From NCBI GenBank assembly GCA_028702535.1, contig JAQVOR010000022.1:1-36013 (forward strand): a DNA stretch of 36,013 nt, given 5' to 3'. Below the pieces are notes generated by a model. That model was not told the DNA's origin, searched no databases, and saw only the letters and a list, made by a program, of their open reading frames with translations. This stretch comes from Bacteroidales bacterium. GTDB taxonomy: Bacteria; Bacteroidota; Bacteroidia; Bacteroidales; ML635J-15. This document shows positions 16,624-25,185 of this stretch, one piece after another. Position 1 is the first letter of the stretch; every line of letters starts with the position of its first letter. Made by a program: the position numbers and the translations under genes.

Positions 16624-16724
16624 TATTTTATTCTATTTGATAAAAAACATTCAAACACATGATTATAAATTAGTAGATGTAAAAACATTTTCCAAACATT
16701 TAAACAGTATTTAAAACATTTTTT

Positions 16725-16732
16725 TACTTTTG
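16725..16732 (+). promoter_or_regulatory. Candidate -7 element for lgt
   Basis: TACTTTTG matches TAnnTTTG, 17 nt before the ATG. No clear -33 element. Confidence 0.45.
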
Positions 16733-16749
16733 TATAAAACAAATTTATC

Positions 16750-17631
16750 ATGACACTATTATCGATAGTTTGGGATGTTGACCCCGTAATGTTTTATATT
16801 GGAGAAAGAGGTATTCGCTGGTATGGTTTTTTATTAGCTTTGGGCTTTTTAATAGGATATTTAATTATTTCACGCGTAATGCGTAAGGAAGGACACCCCC
16901 AAGAAAAAATTGACAAACTTGCAATATTTGTAATTATTGGAGTTGTTGTTGGTCTCAGATTAGGACACTGCCTGTTTTATAATCCAGGATATTATCTTTC
17001 GAACCCTCTTGAGATACTAAAAGTTTGGGAAGGAGGACTTGCAAGCCATGGTGGTGCCGCTGGGATTTTATTAGCTGTTTGGCTCTTTTCTAGAAGATAC
17101 AAAATGAATTATCTTGGAATATTAGATAGAATAGCTCTTATAATACCATTTGCTGGTGGAATGGTTAGATTAGGAAATCTTGCAAATTCAGAGATTTTTG
17201 GGATACAAACTTCTCTGCCTTGGGGATTTAAGTTTTTACGTAATCGAGGCGATTTGCAACCTGCCATCGATGCCGCTACTGGACATTGCAATACCACGGA
17301 CTTAACATGCCTTACACAGTTTTGGACAGCAAGACATCCTACTCAACTCTATGAGGCGATTTTCTATTTTATTATGTTTATCGTTTTCTTCATTGTGTTC
17401 AAAAAATTTATAAAGAAATGGAAAGAAGGAACTTTCTTAGGATGGTTTGTTTTTATTCTATTTCTATTTAGATATATTATCGAATATACAAAAGTGGATC
17501 AGGTAGAGTTTTCAGGCTGGACAGAAGCAATTAGAATGGGACAACTCCTTTCAATACCGTTCATTTTATTAGGATTATTTTTTATGGGAAGAGGTTATGG
17601 ATGGTTTAAAAGAGGGAAAAGTGAAGAGTGA
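16750..17631 (+). CDS. lgt: Prolipoprotein diacylglyceryl transferase
   Basis: Inner-membrane enzyme that transfers diacylglycerol from phosphatidylglycerol to the lipobox cysteine of prolipoproteins, 293 residues. It is multi-helical. The conserved [26 protein letters not shown] (with the family histidine), the Lgt signature [16 protein letters not shown] with its essential arginine, and HPTQLYEA are all present. Its last four codons (KSEE end) and stop lie inside a G-rich heptamer repeat array, so the extreme C-terminus is set by repeat sequence. It is needed for the lipoproteins elsewhere in this window (LptC, the HSL-like esterase, the 130-residue protein). Confidence 0.96.
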   Translation: MTLLSIVWDVDPVMFYIGERGIRWYGFLLALGFLIGYLIISRVMRKEGHPQEKIDKLAIFVIIGVVVGLRLGHCLFYNPGYYLSNPLEILKVWEGGLASHGGAAGILLAVWLFSRRYKMNYLGILDRIALIIPFAGGMVRLGNLANSEIFGIQTSLPWGFKFLRNRGDLQPAIDAATGHCNTTDLTCLTQFWTARHPTQLYEAIFYFIMFIVFFIVFKKFIKKWKEGTFLGWFVFILFLFRYIIEYTKVDQVEFSGWTEAIRMGQLLSIPFILLGLFFMGRGYGWFKRGKSEE

Positions 17632-17784
17632 GGAGTGGGGAGTGGGGAGTTGGGAGTTGGGAGTGGGGAGTTGGGAGTTGGGAGTTGGGAGTTGGGAGTG
17701 AGGAGTTGGGAGTTGGGAGTGAGGAGTGGGGAGTTGGGAGTGAGGAGTTGGGAGTTGGGAGTGAAAAGTGAAAAGTGAGGAGTG
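17621..17784 (+). repeat. G-rich heptamer tandem array (GAGTTGG/GAGTGGG type)
   Basis: About 22 degenerate 7-bp units of GGGAGTT/GGGAGTG/GAGTGAG run from the end of lgt. The strand bias (G on plus) allows G-quadruplexes. A second array of the same family is at 31555-31651. Minus-strand open frames here translate to Pro-Thr-Pro-Asn-Ser repeats and are artefacts of the array. Confidence 0.85.
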
Positions 17785-17790
17785 TACACA

Positions 17791-17838
17791 GAATCACAGG
17801 ATTACAGGATCACAGATGAATCACAGATGAATCACAAA
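17791..17838. repeat. 8-mer and 11-mer repeats of the ATCACAG family
   Basis: GAATCACA, GGATTACA and GGATCACA in tandem, then GATGAATCACA twice. The unit is the reverse complement of TGTGATTC, which forms the array at 25100-25139. Confidence 0.7.
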
Positions 17839-17910
17839 TCAAAAGTGCGAAGTAAGTCTCAAACACAGACTTTATTACCAAATATTAAACAAATAGAAAT
17901 AAAATAAATT

Positions 17911-19071
17911 ATGGAAAATTTTACTTTTTACAATCCCGTTAGAATTCACTTTGGCAAAAATCAAATCATAAAATTAAAAGACGAATTAAAAAATTACAAC
18001 AATATTCTTTTTACTTACGGAAAAGGGAGCATCAAAAAAAATGGTATTTACGAGCGTGTTATAGATATGCTTTCGGACAAAAATATTATTGAGTTTGGTG
18101 GTATTGGGGCTAATCCCGAGTATGAAACGCTAATGAAAGCAGTAGAAATCGGCAAAAAAGAAAAGATTGATTTTATTCTTGCGGTTGGAGGAGGTTCAGT
18201 TATTGATGGATCAAAATTTATAGCAGCGGCAATTAATTATAAAGGAGATGACCCGTGGAATATGCTCTCAAAATACGAAAAATTTGACTCGGCAATAAAA
18301 ATTGGCACTATTCTCACGCTTCCTGCAACTGGATCCGAAATGAATGGAGGAGCAGTAATTACAAGAGTATCCTCGAAAGAAAAATTAGCTTTCGGAAGCC
18401 ATTTGTTAATGCCAGTTTTTTCGATCTTAGAACCAGAAGTAATGTACAGCCTTCCCAACACACAAATAAGTAACGGAATTATTGATGCGTTTGTGCATAC
18501 AATTGAGCAATATATTACATATCCAGTTAATGCGGCAGTTCAAGATGCTTATTCGGCTGCTCTTTTAAAAGTAATAATCAACGAAGGTCCAAAAGTTCTT
18601 AAAAATCGCTTAGATTATGATGCAAATGCAAATCTGATGTGGGCTGCAACTATGGCTCTGAACGGACTTCTTGCAGCAGGAGTTCCAGAAGATTGGAGTA
18701 CTCACATTATTGGACACGAAATTACCGCACTTTATGGTATTGACCACGCTCAAACACTTGCAATAGTGTTACCAGGAGTTTTATCAGTAATGAAAGAAGA
18801 AAAATCTGAAAAACTTTTACATTTTGCACAAAATGTTTGGGACATAGATATCAATAATAATAATAGTACTGTTATTGATATGGCAATTAACAAAACTGAA
18901 GAATTTTTTCACAGCCTCGGTATAAAAACAAAACTTTCGGATTATAATATTCCAAACTCAGCTATAAATGAAATTTGTGCTAAACTTGAAAATAAAAACT
19001 TTATAAAACTTGGAGAAAACAAAAACATTAATCCAGAAATTGTTGAAAAAATTTTAAAATATCAAAATTAA
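17911..19071 (+). CDS. Iron-containing alcohol dehydrogenase (YqhD/BdhA type)
   Basis: Group III NAD(P)-dependent alcohol/aldehyde oxidoreductase, 386 residues, the length of YqhD and butanol dehydrogenases. The dinucleotide-binding GGGSVID is at 93-99. The metal ligands line up with YqhD: D192 and H196 in DAFVHTIEQY, H265 in WSTHIIGHE and H279 in GIDHAQTLA. Likely role: NAD(P)H-dependent reduction of aldehydes in fermentation or detoxification; the substrate is unknown. The metal may be Fe or Zn. It has no gene close upstream, and the next gene begins 63 nt later with its own promoter. Confidence 0.92.
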   Translation: MENFTFYNPVRIHFGKNQIIKLKDELKNYNNILFTYGKGSIKKNGIYERVIDMLSDKNIIEFGGIGANPEYETLMKAVEIGKKEKIDFILAVGGGSVIDGSKFIAAAINYKGDDPWNMLSKYEKFDSAIKIGTILTLPATGSEMNGGAVITRVSSKEKLAFGSHLLMPVFSILEPEVMYSLPNTQISNGIIDAFVHTIEQYITYPVNAAVQDAYSAALLKVIINEGPKVLKNRLDYDANANLMWAATMALNGLLAAGVPEDWSTHIIGHEITALYGIDHAQTLAIVLPGVLSVMKEEKSEKLLHFAQNVWDIDINNNNSTVIDMAINKTEEFFHSLGIKTKLSDYNIPNSAINEICAKLENKNFIKLGENKNINPEIVEKILKYQN

Positions 19072-19072
19072 T

Positions 19073-19104
19073 TTGTTTCTGATAAAGTTTTTTTCTTATC
19101 TTTG
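19073..19104 (+). promoter_or_regulatory. Promoter of the secreted esterase gene
   Basis: TTG at 19073-19075, a 21-nt spacer and TATCTTTG at 19097-19104, 30 nt before the ATG. Confidence 0.55.
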
Positions 19105-19134
19105 GTGTGATTGTTAAACCAAAAAAATAATAAA

Positions 19135-20301
19135 ATGAAAAAACTAGCTCTTATTACCATTTTAGCAGCCATAACAGGATTAATTATGGCTCAACAAACT
19201 ACTCGTACGCTTACTTGGGACGAAATAGAAAGAGAATACTTGGAATATGTACCAACATCTTATTCAGAAAGCAATCCTGCACCAGTTGTATTCTGCCTCC
19301 ATGGACTTGGTGATAATATGACTAATTTTTCTGGTGTATGGCCTAATGTTATTGCTGACCAAACTGGCTGGATAGTTATTACTCCGCAGGCTTTAGATGC
19401 AACTGTAATGGGGCAAAGCTTTGGAACAGCATGGAATGCTGGTGTTGGAGCAACAGGCACAATGGCTGGAGACATTTTCCTAAATCCAGATGTTGACGAC
19501 ACAGGTTTTTTAACTGTAATTCTCGATTCGTTGGAAACCTATTTTAATATAAATCCCGACTCTGTTTTTTTTACTGGATTTTCATTAGGAGGTTTTATGT
19601 GTAACCGCATGGCAAGTGAACTTGGAAACAGAATTACTGCTGTGGCATCTGTAAGCGGCACTATGGGAGTTGGGTTTACTCCAAATCCACAGGTTGCTAT
19701 TAATACAATGCACATACATGGAACTGCTGACACCCAAATCGCTTATGAAGATGCAGGATTTAACACAGGAATGGGAGTTTATTCTGTTGGAATGGGAGCC
19801 GAAGAATTAGTCGAGTATTGGAGAAACTTTAATAATGCCGACGAATCACCAGTAATGAATATATTCCCTGATACGCAAGCAGATGGAAAAACATTCGAAA
19901 GATATGTGTATCTAAATGGTGATAACGATACTTATACTGTTTTTATCAAAGTAGTTGGCGGAGATCACGAATGGTATTACATTCCGCAAAACGACATGGG
20001 ATATACTACAGAAATTTATAAGTTCTTTACTAATACTATGGATTTTAGTGTAAAGACTGAAACTGTTTTTGCAAAATCGGAAATTTTAATTTATCCTAAT
20101 CCTGCAAAAAATCAAATCAGTGTTTCTGCTGGCAAAGATGCGGAATTAAAAATATATAATTGTTTAGGTAGCCTACTAAGAGTAGTTAATCTTGAAAATC
20201 ACAATAGTTTAGATATCAGCAATCTAGCTAATGGAATTTATATATTCAGAATTATGGATGGGGAAAAGTCTATTGATAAAAAAGTGGTAATAAACAGATA
20301 A
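19135..20301 (+). CDS. Secreted PHB-depolymerase/feruloyl-esterase-like enzyme with T9SS sorting domain
   Basis: A 388-residue secreted alpha/beta hydrolase of the LpqC/poly(3-hydroxybutyrate) depolymerase family. The ATG at 19135 is chosen over a TTG eight codons upstream because it directly begins a signal peptide (MKKLALITILAAITGLIMAQ). The oxyanion region is VFCLHGLGDN, the nucleophile S150 in GFSLGGF, the probable acid D199 in GTADTQIAY and the histidine H277 in GGDHEW. Residues about 315-388 (ILIYPNPAKNQISVS..., then IYIFRIMDGEKSIDKKVVI) are a type A T9SS C-terminal domain, so the enzyme is probably surface-attached or released. Substrate may be a polyester or a plant-polysaccharide ester. 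Confidence 0.88.
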   Translation: MKKLALITILAAITGLIMAQQTTRTLTWDEIEREYLEYVPTSYSESNPAPVVFCLHGLGDNMTNFSGVWPNVIADQTGWIVITPQALDATVMGQSFGTAWNAGVGATGTMAGDIFLNPDVDDTGFLTVILDSLETYFNINPDSVFFTGFSLGGFMCNRMASELGNRITAVASVSGTMGVGFTPNPQVAINTMHIHGTADTQIAYEDAGFNTGMGVYSVGMGAEELVEYWRNFNNADESPVMNIFPDTQADGKTFERYVYLNGDNDTYTVFIKVVGGDHEWYYIPQNDMGYTTEIYKFFTNTMDFSVKTETVFAKSEILIYPNPAKNQISVSAGKDAELKIYNCLGSLLRVVNLENHNSLDISNLANGIYIFRIMDGEKSIDKKVVINR

Positions 20302-20312
20302 ACAAAAAATAA

Positions 20313-20366
20313 ACAAAAGTCAGGTACAAGTCTTGCAATAAAAGCAAAAGTTCCTGACTTTTTTTT
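20313..20366 (+). terminator. Terminator after the secreted esterase
   Basis: AAAAGTCAGG pairs with CCTGACTTTTTT across a long loop, ending in eight T. It lies between the convergent esterase and gmk genes and can serve both. Confidence 0.75.
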
Positions 20367-20375
20367 GCATTTTTG

Positions 20376-20945
20376 CTATTTGGATAGGAAATTTCTAACA
20401 ACCGACACAATTTCTTTTTTAGCAAGTTCGAGACTTTCATTTATAATAATCACATCAAAATTATCTGCAAATTCCAATTCACATTTTGCTTTATCCAAAC
20501 GTGTTTTAATTGCCTCTTCGTTATCTGTTAATCGTCTAATTAATCTATTTCCGAGTTCATCTATTGATGGTGGCATCACAAAAATCGCCAACACATTGCT
20601 CCCGTAAAATTTCTTTATATTAAGTCCGCCTTTAACATCAACATCAAATATTACATTATTTCCTTTGGCGGTAATTCTATCAACTTCGGACTTAAGGCTG
20701 CCGTAATAATTATCTTTGTAAACTTCCTCCCATTCAAGGAATTCGTCATTTTTTATTTTAGCTTTAAATTCATCAACTGACAAAAAATAATAATCTTTCC
20801 CGTCAAGTTCATTACCTCTTGCACTTCGACTACATGCCGAAACCGAAAACTCTAACTTAAACTCTTTAAAATTGAGTAAATGATGTACTAAAGTAGTTTT
20901 ACCTGCTCCGCTGGGTGCAGAAAATATCAACATTTTAGGTTCCAT
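20376..20945 (-). CDS. gmk: Guanylate kinase
   Basis: Cytosolic GMP kinase (GMP + ATP to GDP + ADP), 189 residues. The P-loop APSGAGKTT is at 10-18. The GMP-binding SACSRSARGNELDGKDYYFLS region and FDVDVKGGLNIK are conserved. It follows yicC by 5 nt, the common yicC-gmk arrangement of many bacteria, and terminates at the shared hairpin. Confidence 0.96.
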   Translation of the reverse strand: MEPKMLIFSAPSGAGKTTLVHHLLNFKEFKLEFSVSACSRSARGNELDGKDYYFLSVDEFKAKIKNDEFLEWEEVYKDNYYGSLKSEVDRITAKGNNVIFDVDVKGGLNIKKFYGSNVLAIFVMPPSIDELGNRLIRRLTDNEEAIKTRLDKAKCELEFADNFDVIIINESLELAKKEIVSVVRNFLSK

Positions 20946-20950
20946 TTTAC

Positions 20951-21826
20951 TTACAATACATTTAACAATTGCTCTTTTATTTTTTCAAGCTCATCTTTCA
21001 TCATCACAACAATTTTTTGCATTTCGGCATGATTTGCTTTAGACCCTAAAGTGTTAATCTCACGACCGATTTCTTGGGAGATAAAAGCTAATATTTTCCC
21101 AACAGGCTCATCACTCATTATTGTCTCTAAGAAATATTCGCAATGTTTTTTCAAACGAACCTTTTCCTCATTAACATCAAATTTTTCAAGGTAATAAATA
21201 ATTTCTTGCTCTAATCTATTTTCGTCAATTTTTTTACCTTGGCCTAATTCATCCAACACAAGCCTTAGTTTTTCGCGAATTAAAGTTATTCTTTCTGCTT
21301 CAAATTTAGGAATATCATCAAGTAGAGATAAGATAGATTTTATATTAATAGTAATATCTTTTTCAAGCTCTCTGCCTTCTATAATTCGATAATCTTTACA
21401 AGCCTCTATTGCCTTTTGTACAGTTTGTAAAACAAAATCCCATTCTCCATCCGACAAATCTTCAGATTTGTTTTGCATAATATCAGGCATTCTAATAATT
21501 CCCGAAAGAATATCATTACCCATAGGAATAGAATTCGTATCACAAATATTTTTTAATTGAGAGTAATAATTAATAACAATATCTTCATTTATCTGTGTAA
21601 CATTTTCACTTCCGTTAAGTTCCACAAACATACAAAAATCGATTTTGCCTCTTTTGAGCTCTCCCGATATGAGTTTTCTGATTTCAAGTTCTTTTTCTTT
21701 ATAATATCCAGGTATTCGGGTATTAATATCAGTTATTTTAGAGTTTAGTGATTTTACGTCGATACTAATCTTTTTATTTTTGTACTCCAATACTTCACGA
21801 CCAAAGCCTGTCATAGAGATAACCAT
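20951..21826 (-). CDS. yicC: YicC/YloC-family endoribonuclease
   Basis: A 291-residue protein with MTGFG at the start, the hallmark of YicC_N, and a DUF1732 C-terminal half. The ending EVGREINTLGSKANHAEM-like block is conserved (here EIGREINTLGSKAN, then VVMMKDELEKIKEQLLNVL). Members have been described as RNA endonucleases that affect small-RNA stability. It is the first gene of the yicC-gmk operon. A -7-like TATATTTG lies on the minus strand at 21857-21850. Confidence 0.93.
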   Translation of the reverse strand: MVISMTGFGREVLEYKNKKISIDVKSLNSKITDINTRIPGYYKEKELEIRKLISGELKRGKIDFCMFVELNGSENVTQINEDIVINYYSQLKNICDTNSIPMGNDILSGIIRMPDIMQNKSEDLSDGEWDFVLQTVQKAIEACKDYRIIEGRELEKDITINIKSILSLLDDIPKFEAERITLIREKLRLVLDELGQGKKIDENRLEQEIIYYLEKFDVNEEKVRLKKHCEYFLETIMSDEPVGKILAFISQEIGREINTLGSKANHAEMQKIVVMMKDELEKIKEQLLNVL

Positions 21827-21849
21827 AAGCCAAATTTTAAAAATTTATG

Positions 21850-21857
21850 CAAATATA
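21850..21857 (-). promoter_or_regulatory. Candidate -7 element of yicC-gmk
   Basis: TATATTTG on the minus strand matches TAnnTTTG, 24 nt before the yicC ATG. The -33 is not at consensus spacing. Confidence 0.4.
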
Positions 21858-21959
21858 ACAAAACCTATAACAAACACTACTCAAAAGTTAAATCCATTTT
21901 GAAAAGTCTATATATAGTGATTGGTGTCTGTCAATAAAGTTTTTATTTAATCAGAACCC

Positions 21960-22120
21960 GAACCGAGCCGCAGGCGAACTCACGCAATGCAGGGCGATGT
22001 CCTGTCGAACTGAGTGTTTATCGAAGTGAGCCGAGTCGAAATGAGCGTAGCGAGTAAGCTTTAGTTCATGGGCAACTTGTGGCTTGTCGAAGTAAGCGTG
22101 TAAACCCAGAACTTCCAACA
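21960..22120. repeat. Intergenic repeat block rich in CGAAGTGAG/GTCGAA
   Basis: The 330-bp gap between yicC and the Crp-like gene contains no gene. It is GC-richer than its surroundings, with GGGCGATGTCCTGTCGAACTG, ATCGAAGTGAGCCGAGTCGAA and related words typical of dispersed Bacteroidota repeats. Positions 22080-22105 match 35195-35220 at 22 of 26 bases. Confidence 0.55.
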
Positions 22121-22156
22121 TATAATTTAGGATATTTTCATATACCTATTGGCTTA

Positions 22157-22858
22157 TTAACCAATATTAGATATTTTTTGGAGCATTTTAACATCAATAA
22201 TTTTAATTCTTCTACCTTCGAGTCCAATCACGCCTTCTTGTGCAAATGTTGACAAAGTACGAATTGCGTTACTTGTAGTCATATTACTAAGGCTTGCGAT
22301 ATCTTCTCTTGACAATAATGCTTTAATAGTTAGTCCATCGTCAAAATATCCATAAGTTTCGATTAAAAATAAAAGAGACTCTGCAAGGCGACCGCGAATA
22401 TGCTTTTGCGTAAGACTAACTGTACGCATATTAGACACACCCAACTCTGTTGCAAGAGATTTAAGAATCGCAAATGTAAGATTTGGGTCATTTTTCATAA
22501 CAGAAAATAGAGCATTCTTTTCAATGGTACAAGCAATCGAAACTTCAAGCGAAACTGCTGAGGCATGATAATTTTGCCCAGCAAATAGTGCTCGATAACC
22601 AATAAAACCTCCTGGTCTTGACAATCGAATAATCTGATCTCGACCGCCTGCTCCCTCCTTAAATATCTTAACTTTACCGTCCGATAAACATATTAGCCCA
22701 GCAGGCTTTGTGTTTTCTAAGAAAACTAACTCATTTTTCTTGTAAGATCGGCATTCTGTATTTTTTAACAAATACTCTTTGTCTTCTTTCGAAATGGTAT
22801 AAAAAACAGACTCCGGTGAATTGAATAATAAGTCTTTAGAACTTTCTTCTGTCTTCAT
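22157..22858 (-). CDS. Crp/Fnr-family transcriptional regulator
   Basis: A 233-residue regulator. The N-terminal cyclic-nucleotide-binding-like barrel is about 15-140 (GLICLSDGKVKIFKEGAGGRD, then GGFIGYRALFAG). A long helix follows, then a winged helix-turn-helix at about 165-225 (LSREDIASLSNMTTSNAIRTLSTFAQEGVI). The clustered cysteines of an Fnr iron-sulfur site are absent, so it is not an Fnr oxygen sensor. The ligand is unknown. It has a well-formed promoter and a leader of only about 12 nt. Palindromes overlap its 3' end (22147-22166) and lie about 130 bp upstream (22979-23009). Confidence 0.9.
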   Translation of the reverse strand: MKTEESSKDLLFNSPESVFYTISKEDKEYLLKNTECRSYKKNELVFLENTKPAGLICLSDGKVKIFKEGAGGRDQIIRLSRPGGFIGYRALFAGQNYHASAVSLEVSIACTIEKNALFSVMKNDPNLTFAILKSLATELGVSNMRTVSLTQKHIRGRLAESLLFLIETYGYFDDGLTIKALLSREDIASLSNMTTSNAIRTLSTFAQEGVIGLEGRRIKIIDVKMLQKISNIG

Positions 22859-22876
22859 TATTATTTATTTTTGTTG

Positions 22877-22906
22877 CAAAATTAAGATTTTTATGTTTTA
22901 TAACAA
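22877..22906 (-). promoter_or_regulatory. Promoter of the Crp/Fnr-like gene
   Basis: On the minus strand TTG (22906-22904), a 19-nt spacer and TAATTTTG (22884-22877) match the Bacteroidota consensus. Confidence 0.65.
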
Positions 22907-23124
22907 ACTAATTTTGTTAAAATTATCAAAAAGAATGTTGCAATTATTTATAAACTTGAAAAGCCTCACGGTTTCATCCTTATATAAGTGGTTTAATAAC
23001 CAATATAAGACAGTAATTAATTGTAATTAATCGCTATATATAAAAAGAAAGCTTGATGTAAAACCTCATCACTCAAAAACATTTAACCAATAAACTATTA
23101 ATAGACCAATCATTTTTTATTAAC

Positions 23125-24153
23125 TTGCAACAATATATTTTCAAATTGAATCATTTAAAAATCATAAAGTACCTAAACCTAAAAAAATTGATAAACTTTA
23201 TTAATTTATCATGCTATTATCGTAAAGTAAAAACAAAATACTCTAAACAACAGAAAAGATCGAAAACAAATAAGTTTCTACCGCCCCCTTCATTTATATC
23301 ATTTGAGCCAACAAACTATTGCAATTTAAAATGTCCTGCATGTCCTTCGGGGACAGGATTACTAACAAGAGATAAAGGTTTTGCAGATTTGGGATTATTT
23401 AAAAAACTAATTAGAGAAAACAAAAACCATCTAATCAATATCATACTTCACTTTCAGGGAGAACCTTTATTACATGAGCAAATTGGGGAAATGATAAGTT
23501 TTGCAAGAACACATAAAATATACACTGAGTTTTCAACAAACGGACATACCATACACAATAATATCGATATTATCAAAAAAGCAAAACCTGATAAAATTGT
23601 TGTGTCTCTTGATGGTATAGAACAAGAAACATACAATAAATATAGAGTTAATGGCGACATACAAAAAGTATATAAAGGACTTGAAGCATTATCACAACTA
23701 AATAAAAAAGAACGGCCATATATTGAATTGCAATTCATTGTTTTTAAGCATAACGAGCACGAAATAAAGCATTTACATAAACTGAAAAAGAAGTATAAGA
23801 TTGATAAAATTAGTTTAAAAACTGCCCAAATTTATTCTGAAAATCAAATTGCTTTGCTGCCAAAAAATTATAAATATTCAAGATATATTGTGAATGGAGA
23901 TAAATTTGAAATAAAATCTAAACTGCCTAATTCGTGCAGAAGGATTATTTTTGGCTCAGTCATTACTTGGGACGGGAAATTAGTGCCATGCTGCTTTGAC
24001 AAAGACGCTGATTTTATTATGGGTGATGTTAAGAACAAGACTATAAATAATATTCGTAACGAAAACAATTACCAAAGATTTATAAAAAATGTATTTTCGC
24101 AACGAAATAAAATAGAAATGTGTAAAAATTGTACCGAAGGAATAAAAATATAA
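23125..24153 (+). CDS. Radical SAM/SPASM-like protein
   Basis: A 342-residue radical SAM enzyme. The cluster-binding CxxxCxxC is CNLKCPAC with C66, C70 and C73. LHFQGEPLLHEQIGEM is the GGE-like SAM-binding stretch, and STNGHTI and KIVVSLDGI are the usual beta-strand motifs. The C-terminal part has additional cysteines (NSCRRIIFG, VPCCFDKD, MCKNC) fitting a SPASM/auxiliary-cluster domain. There is no in-frame ATG before the core, so a TTG at 23125 is taken as start. The basic N-terminal extension of about 55 residues is unusual. No small precursor peptide or maturation partner is nearby, so the substrate is unknown. It is followed by folK at 23 nt. Confidence 0.85.
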   Translation: MQQYIFKLNHLKIIKYLNLKKLINFINLSCYYRKVKTKYSKQQKRSKTNKFLPPPSFISFEPTNYCNLKCPACPSGTGLLTRDKGFADLGLFKKLIRENKNHLINIILHFQGEPLLHEQIGEMISFARTHKIYTEFSTNGHTIHNNIDIIKKAKPDKIVVSLDGIEQETYNKYRVNGDIQKVYKGLEALSQLNKKERPYIELQFIVFKHNEHEIKHLHKLKKKYKIDKISLKTAQIYSENQIALLPKNYKYSRYIVNGDKFEIKSKLPNSCRRIIFGSVITWDGKLVPCCFDKDADFIMGDVKNKTINNIRNENNYQRFIKNVFSQRNKIEMCKNCTEGIKI

Positions 24154-24175
24154 TTTAAAATATAAATATTGAAAA

Positions 24176-24670
24176 TTGGAAACCATTTATCTCGGCATAG
24201 GAGGAAATTTAGGAAACAGATTAGAAAACATCAATTCTGCGATTAATCTTATTACAAAAAATATTGCAAAGCCTGATAAAATATCATCAGTTTATTTATC
24301 AGAGCCTTGGGGTTTTGAACATGCTAAATATTTTACAAATGCGGTGCTTAAACTAAAAACTGACAAACAGCCTAAAGATATTTTACAAATTATACTCGCC
24401 ATCGAAAAGGAAATGAAAAGAAATAGAACATCTACTGGATATCAGGGCAGAACAATGGACATCGACATTTTATATTATGGAAACATAATCATAAAAAGCG
24501 AAAATCTTGAAATTCCACACCCTAAAATAGAAGATAGATTATTTGTATTATTACCAATAAAAGAAATTGACCCAAATTTTCGTACTCCAATCTCTGGTAA
24601 ACATATTGATACTCTAATTTTAGAATGTGAAGACAAAAGCAAAATCAAAAAATTACATTATGGAACATAA
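24176..24670 (+). CDS. folK: HPPK, 2-amino-4-hydroxy-6-hydroxymethyldihydropteridine pyrophosphokinase
   Basis: Folate-pathway enzyme that pyrophosphorylates hydroxymethyldihydropterin using ATP, 164 residues, normal length. IYLGIGGNLGNRLENI, the pterin-binding block VYLSEPWGF, the family signature RNRTSTGYQGRTMDIDILYYG and IPHPKIEDRLFVLLPI are all clear. The start is TTG at 24176; there is no ATG that keeps the first strand. Its stop overlaps the tadA ATG region by 11 nt, so the two are translationally coupled. Confidence 0.94.
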   Translation: METIYLGIGGNLGNRLENINSAINLITKNIAKPDKISSVYLSEPWGFEHAKYFTNAVLKLKTDKQPKDILQIILAIEKEMKRNRTSTGYQGRTMDIDILYYGNIIIKSENLEIPHPKIEDRLFVLLPIKEIDPNFRTPISGKHIDTLILECEDKSKIKKLHYGT

Positions 24671-25091
24671 AATATTTATGAAAATGGCTCTATTAGAGGC
24701 TCAAAAAGCAGCTGATGCAGGCGAAATTCCTGTGGGAGCTATTATCGTTTGCAAAAACAAACTTATTGCACGAGCACATAACCAAACCGAAATGCTTAAT
24801 GATGTTACTGCACATGCAGAGATTCTTGCAATTACAGCAGCAGCGAACAATTTGGGAGCTAAATATTTAACAGATTGTACAATATACGTAACATTAGAGC
24901 CATGTGTAATGTGCGCTGGAGCATTAGCCTGGGCTCAAATTTCAAATATCGTTTACGGGGCAAGTGATAATCAGAAAGGATATTCTTGTTATAATGAGAA
25001 AATACTACACCCCAAAACAAATATTATCAAAGGTGTTATGGCAGAAGAATGCTCCGCAATAATGAAGGATTTTTTTGAAGATAAAAGATGA
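24660..25091 (+). CDS. tadA: tRNA-specific adenosine deaminase TadA
   Basis: Zinc enzyme that converts A34 to inosine in tRNA-Arg(ACG), 143 residues. The ATG at 24660 overlaps the last 11 nt of folK. The zinc and proton-relay motif is HAE (52-54) and PCVMC (81-85) gives the other two Cys ligands. GEIPVGAIIV and LGAKYLTDCTIYVTLEPC are typical. The downstream intergenic region is filled by short tandem repeats and a hairpin. Confidence 0.95.
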   Translation: MEHKIFMKMALLEAQKAADAGEIPVGAIIVCKNKLIARAHNQTEMLNDVTAHAEILAITAAANNLGAKYLTDCTIYVTLEPCVMCAGALAWAQISNIVYGASDNQKGYSCYNEKILHPKTNIIKGVMAEECSAIMKDFFEDKR

Positions 25092-25099
25092 AAAAAAAT

Positions 25100-25139
25100 T
25101 GTGATGCTGTGATGCTGTGATTCTATGATTCTGTGATGC
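25100..25139 (+). repeat. 8-bp tandem array TGTGATKC (five units)
   Basis: TGTGATGC, TGTGATGC, TGTGATTC, TATGATTC and TGTGATGC follow one another without gap, just after tadA. The complementary unit occurs at 17791-17838. Confidence 0.85.
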
Positions 25140-25141
25140 TT

Positions 25142-25173
25142 GCTACCACACGATGAAAAAATCGTGCGGTAGC
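25142..25173. terminator. Stem-loop after tadA (13-bp stem)
   Basis: GCTACCACACGAT and ATCGTGCGGTAGC pair with one mismatch around GAAAAA. No T run follows, so it may act as a transcript-end structure rather than a standard terminator. Confidence 0.55.
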
Positions 25174-25185
25174 GTGCTTGTGATT

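Noticed and set aside
16435..16662. Frame across tRNA-Leu
   Set aside because: Overlaps the tRNA and its terminator on the opposite strand.
16700..16714. TTAAACAGTATTTAA shared with 25880-25894
   Set aside because: A 15-base AT-rich word can recur by chance at this composition and has no further flanking similarity.
17621..17784. CRISPR-like array
   Set aside because: Units are 7 bp, without spacers of unique sequence, and no cas gene is present.
17595..17797. Minus-strand open frames with Leu-Thr-Pro-Asn-Ser repeats
   Set aside because: They are translations of the G-rich heptamer array in successive frames; no start signal or gene-like composition.
22157..22858. Fnr oxygen sensor
   Set aside because: The cysteine cluster needed for a 4Fe-4S centre is missing.
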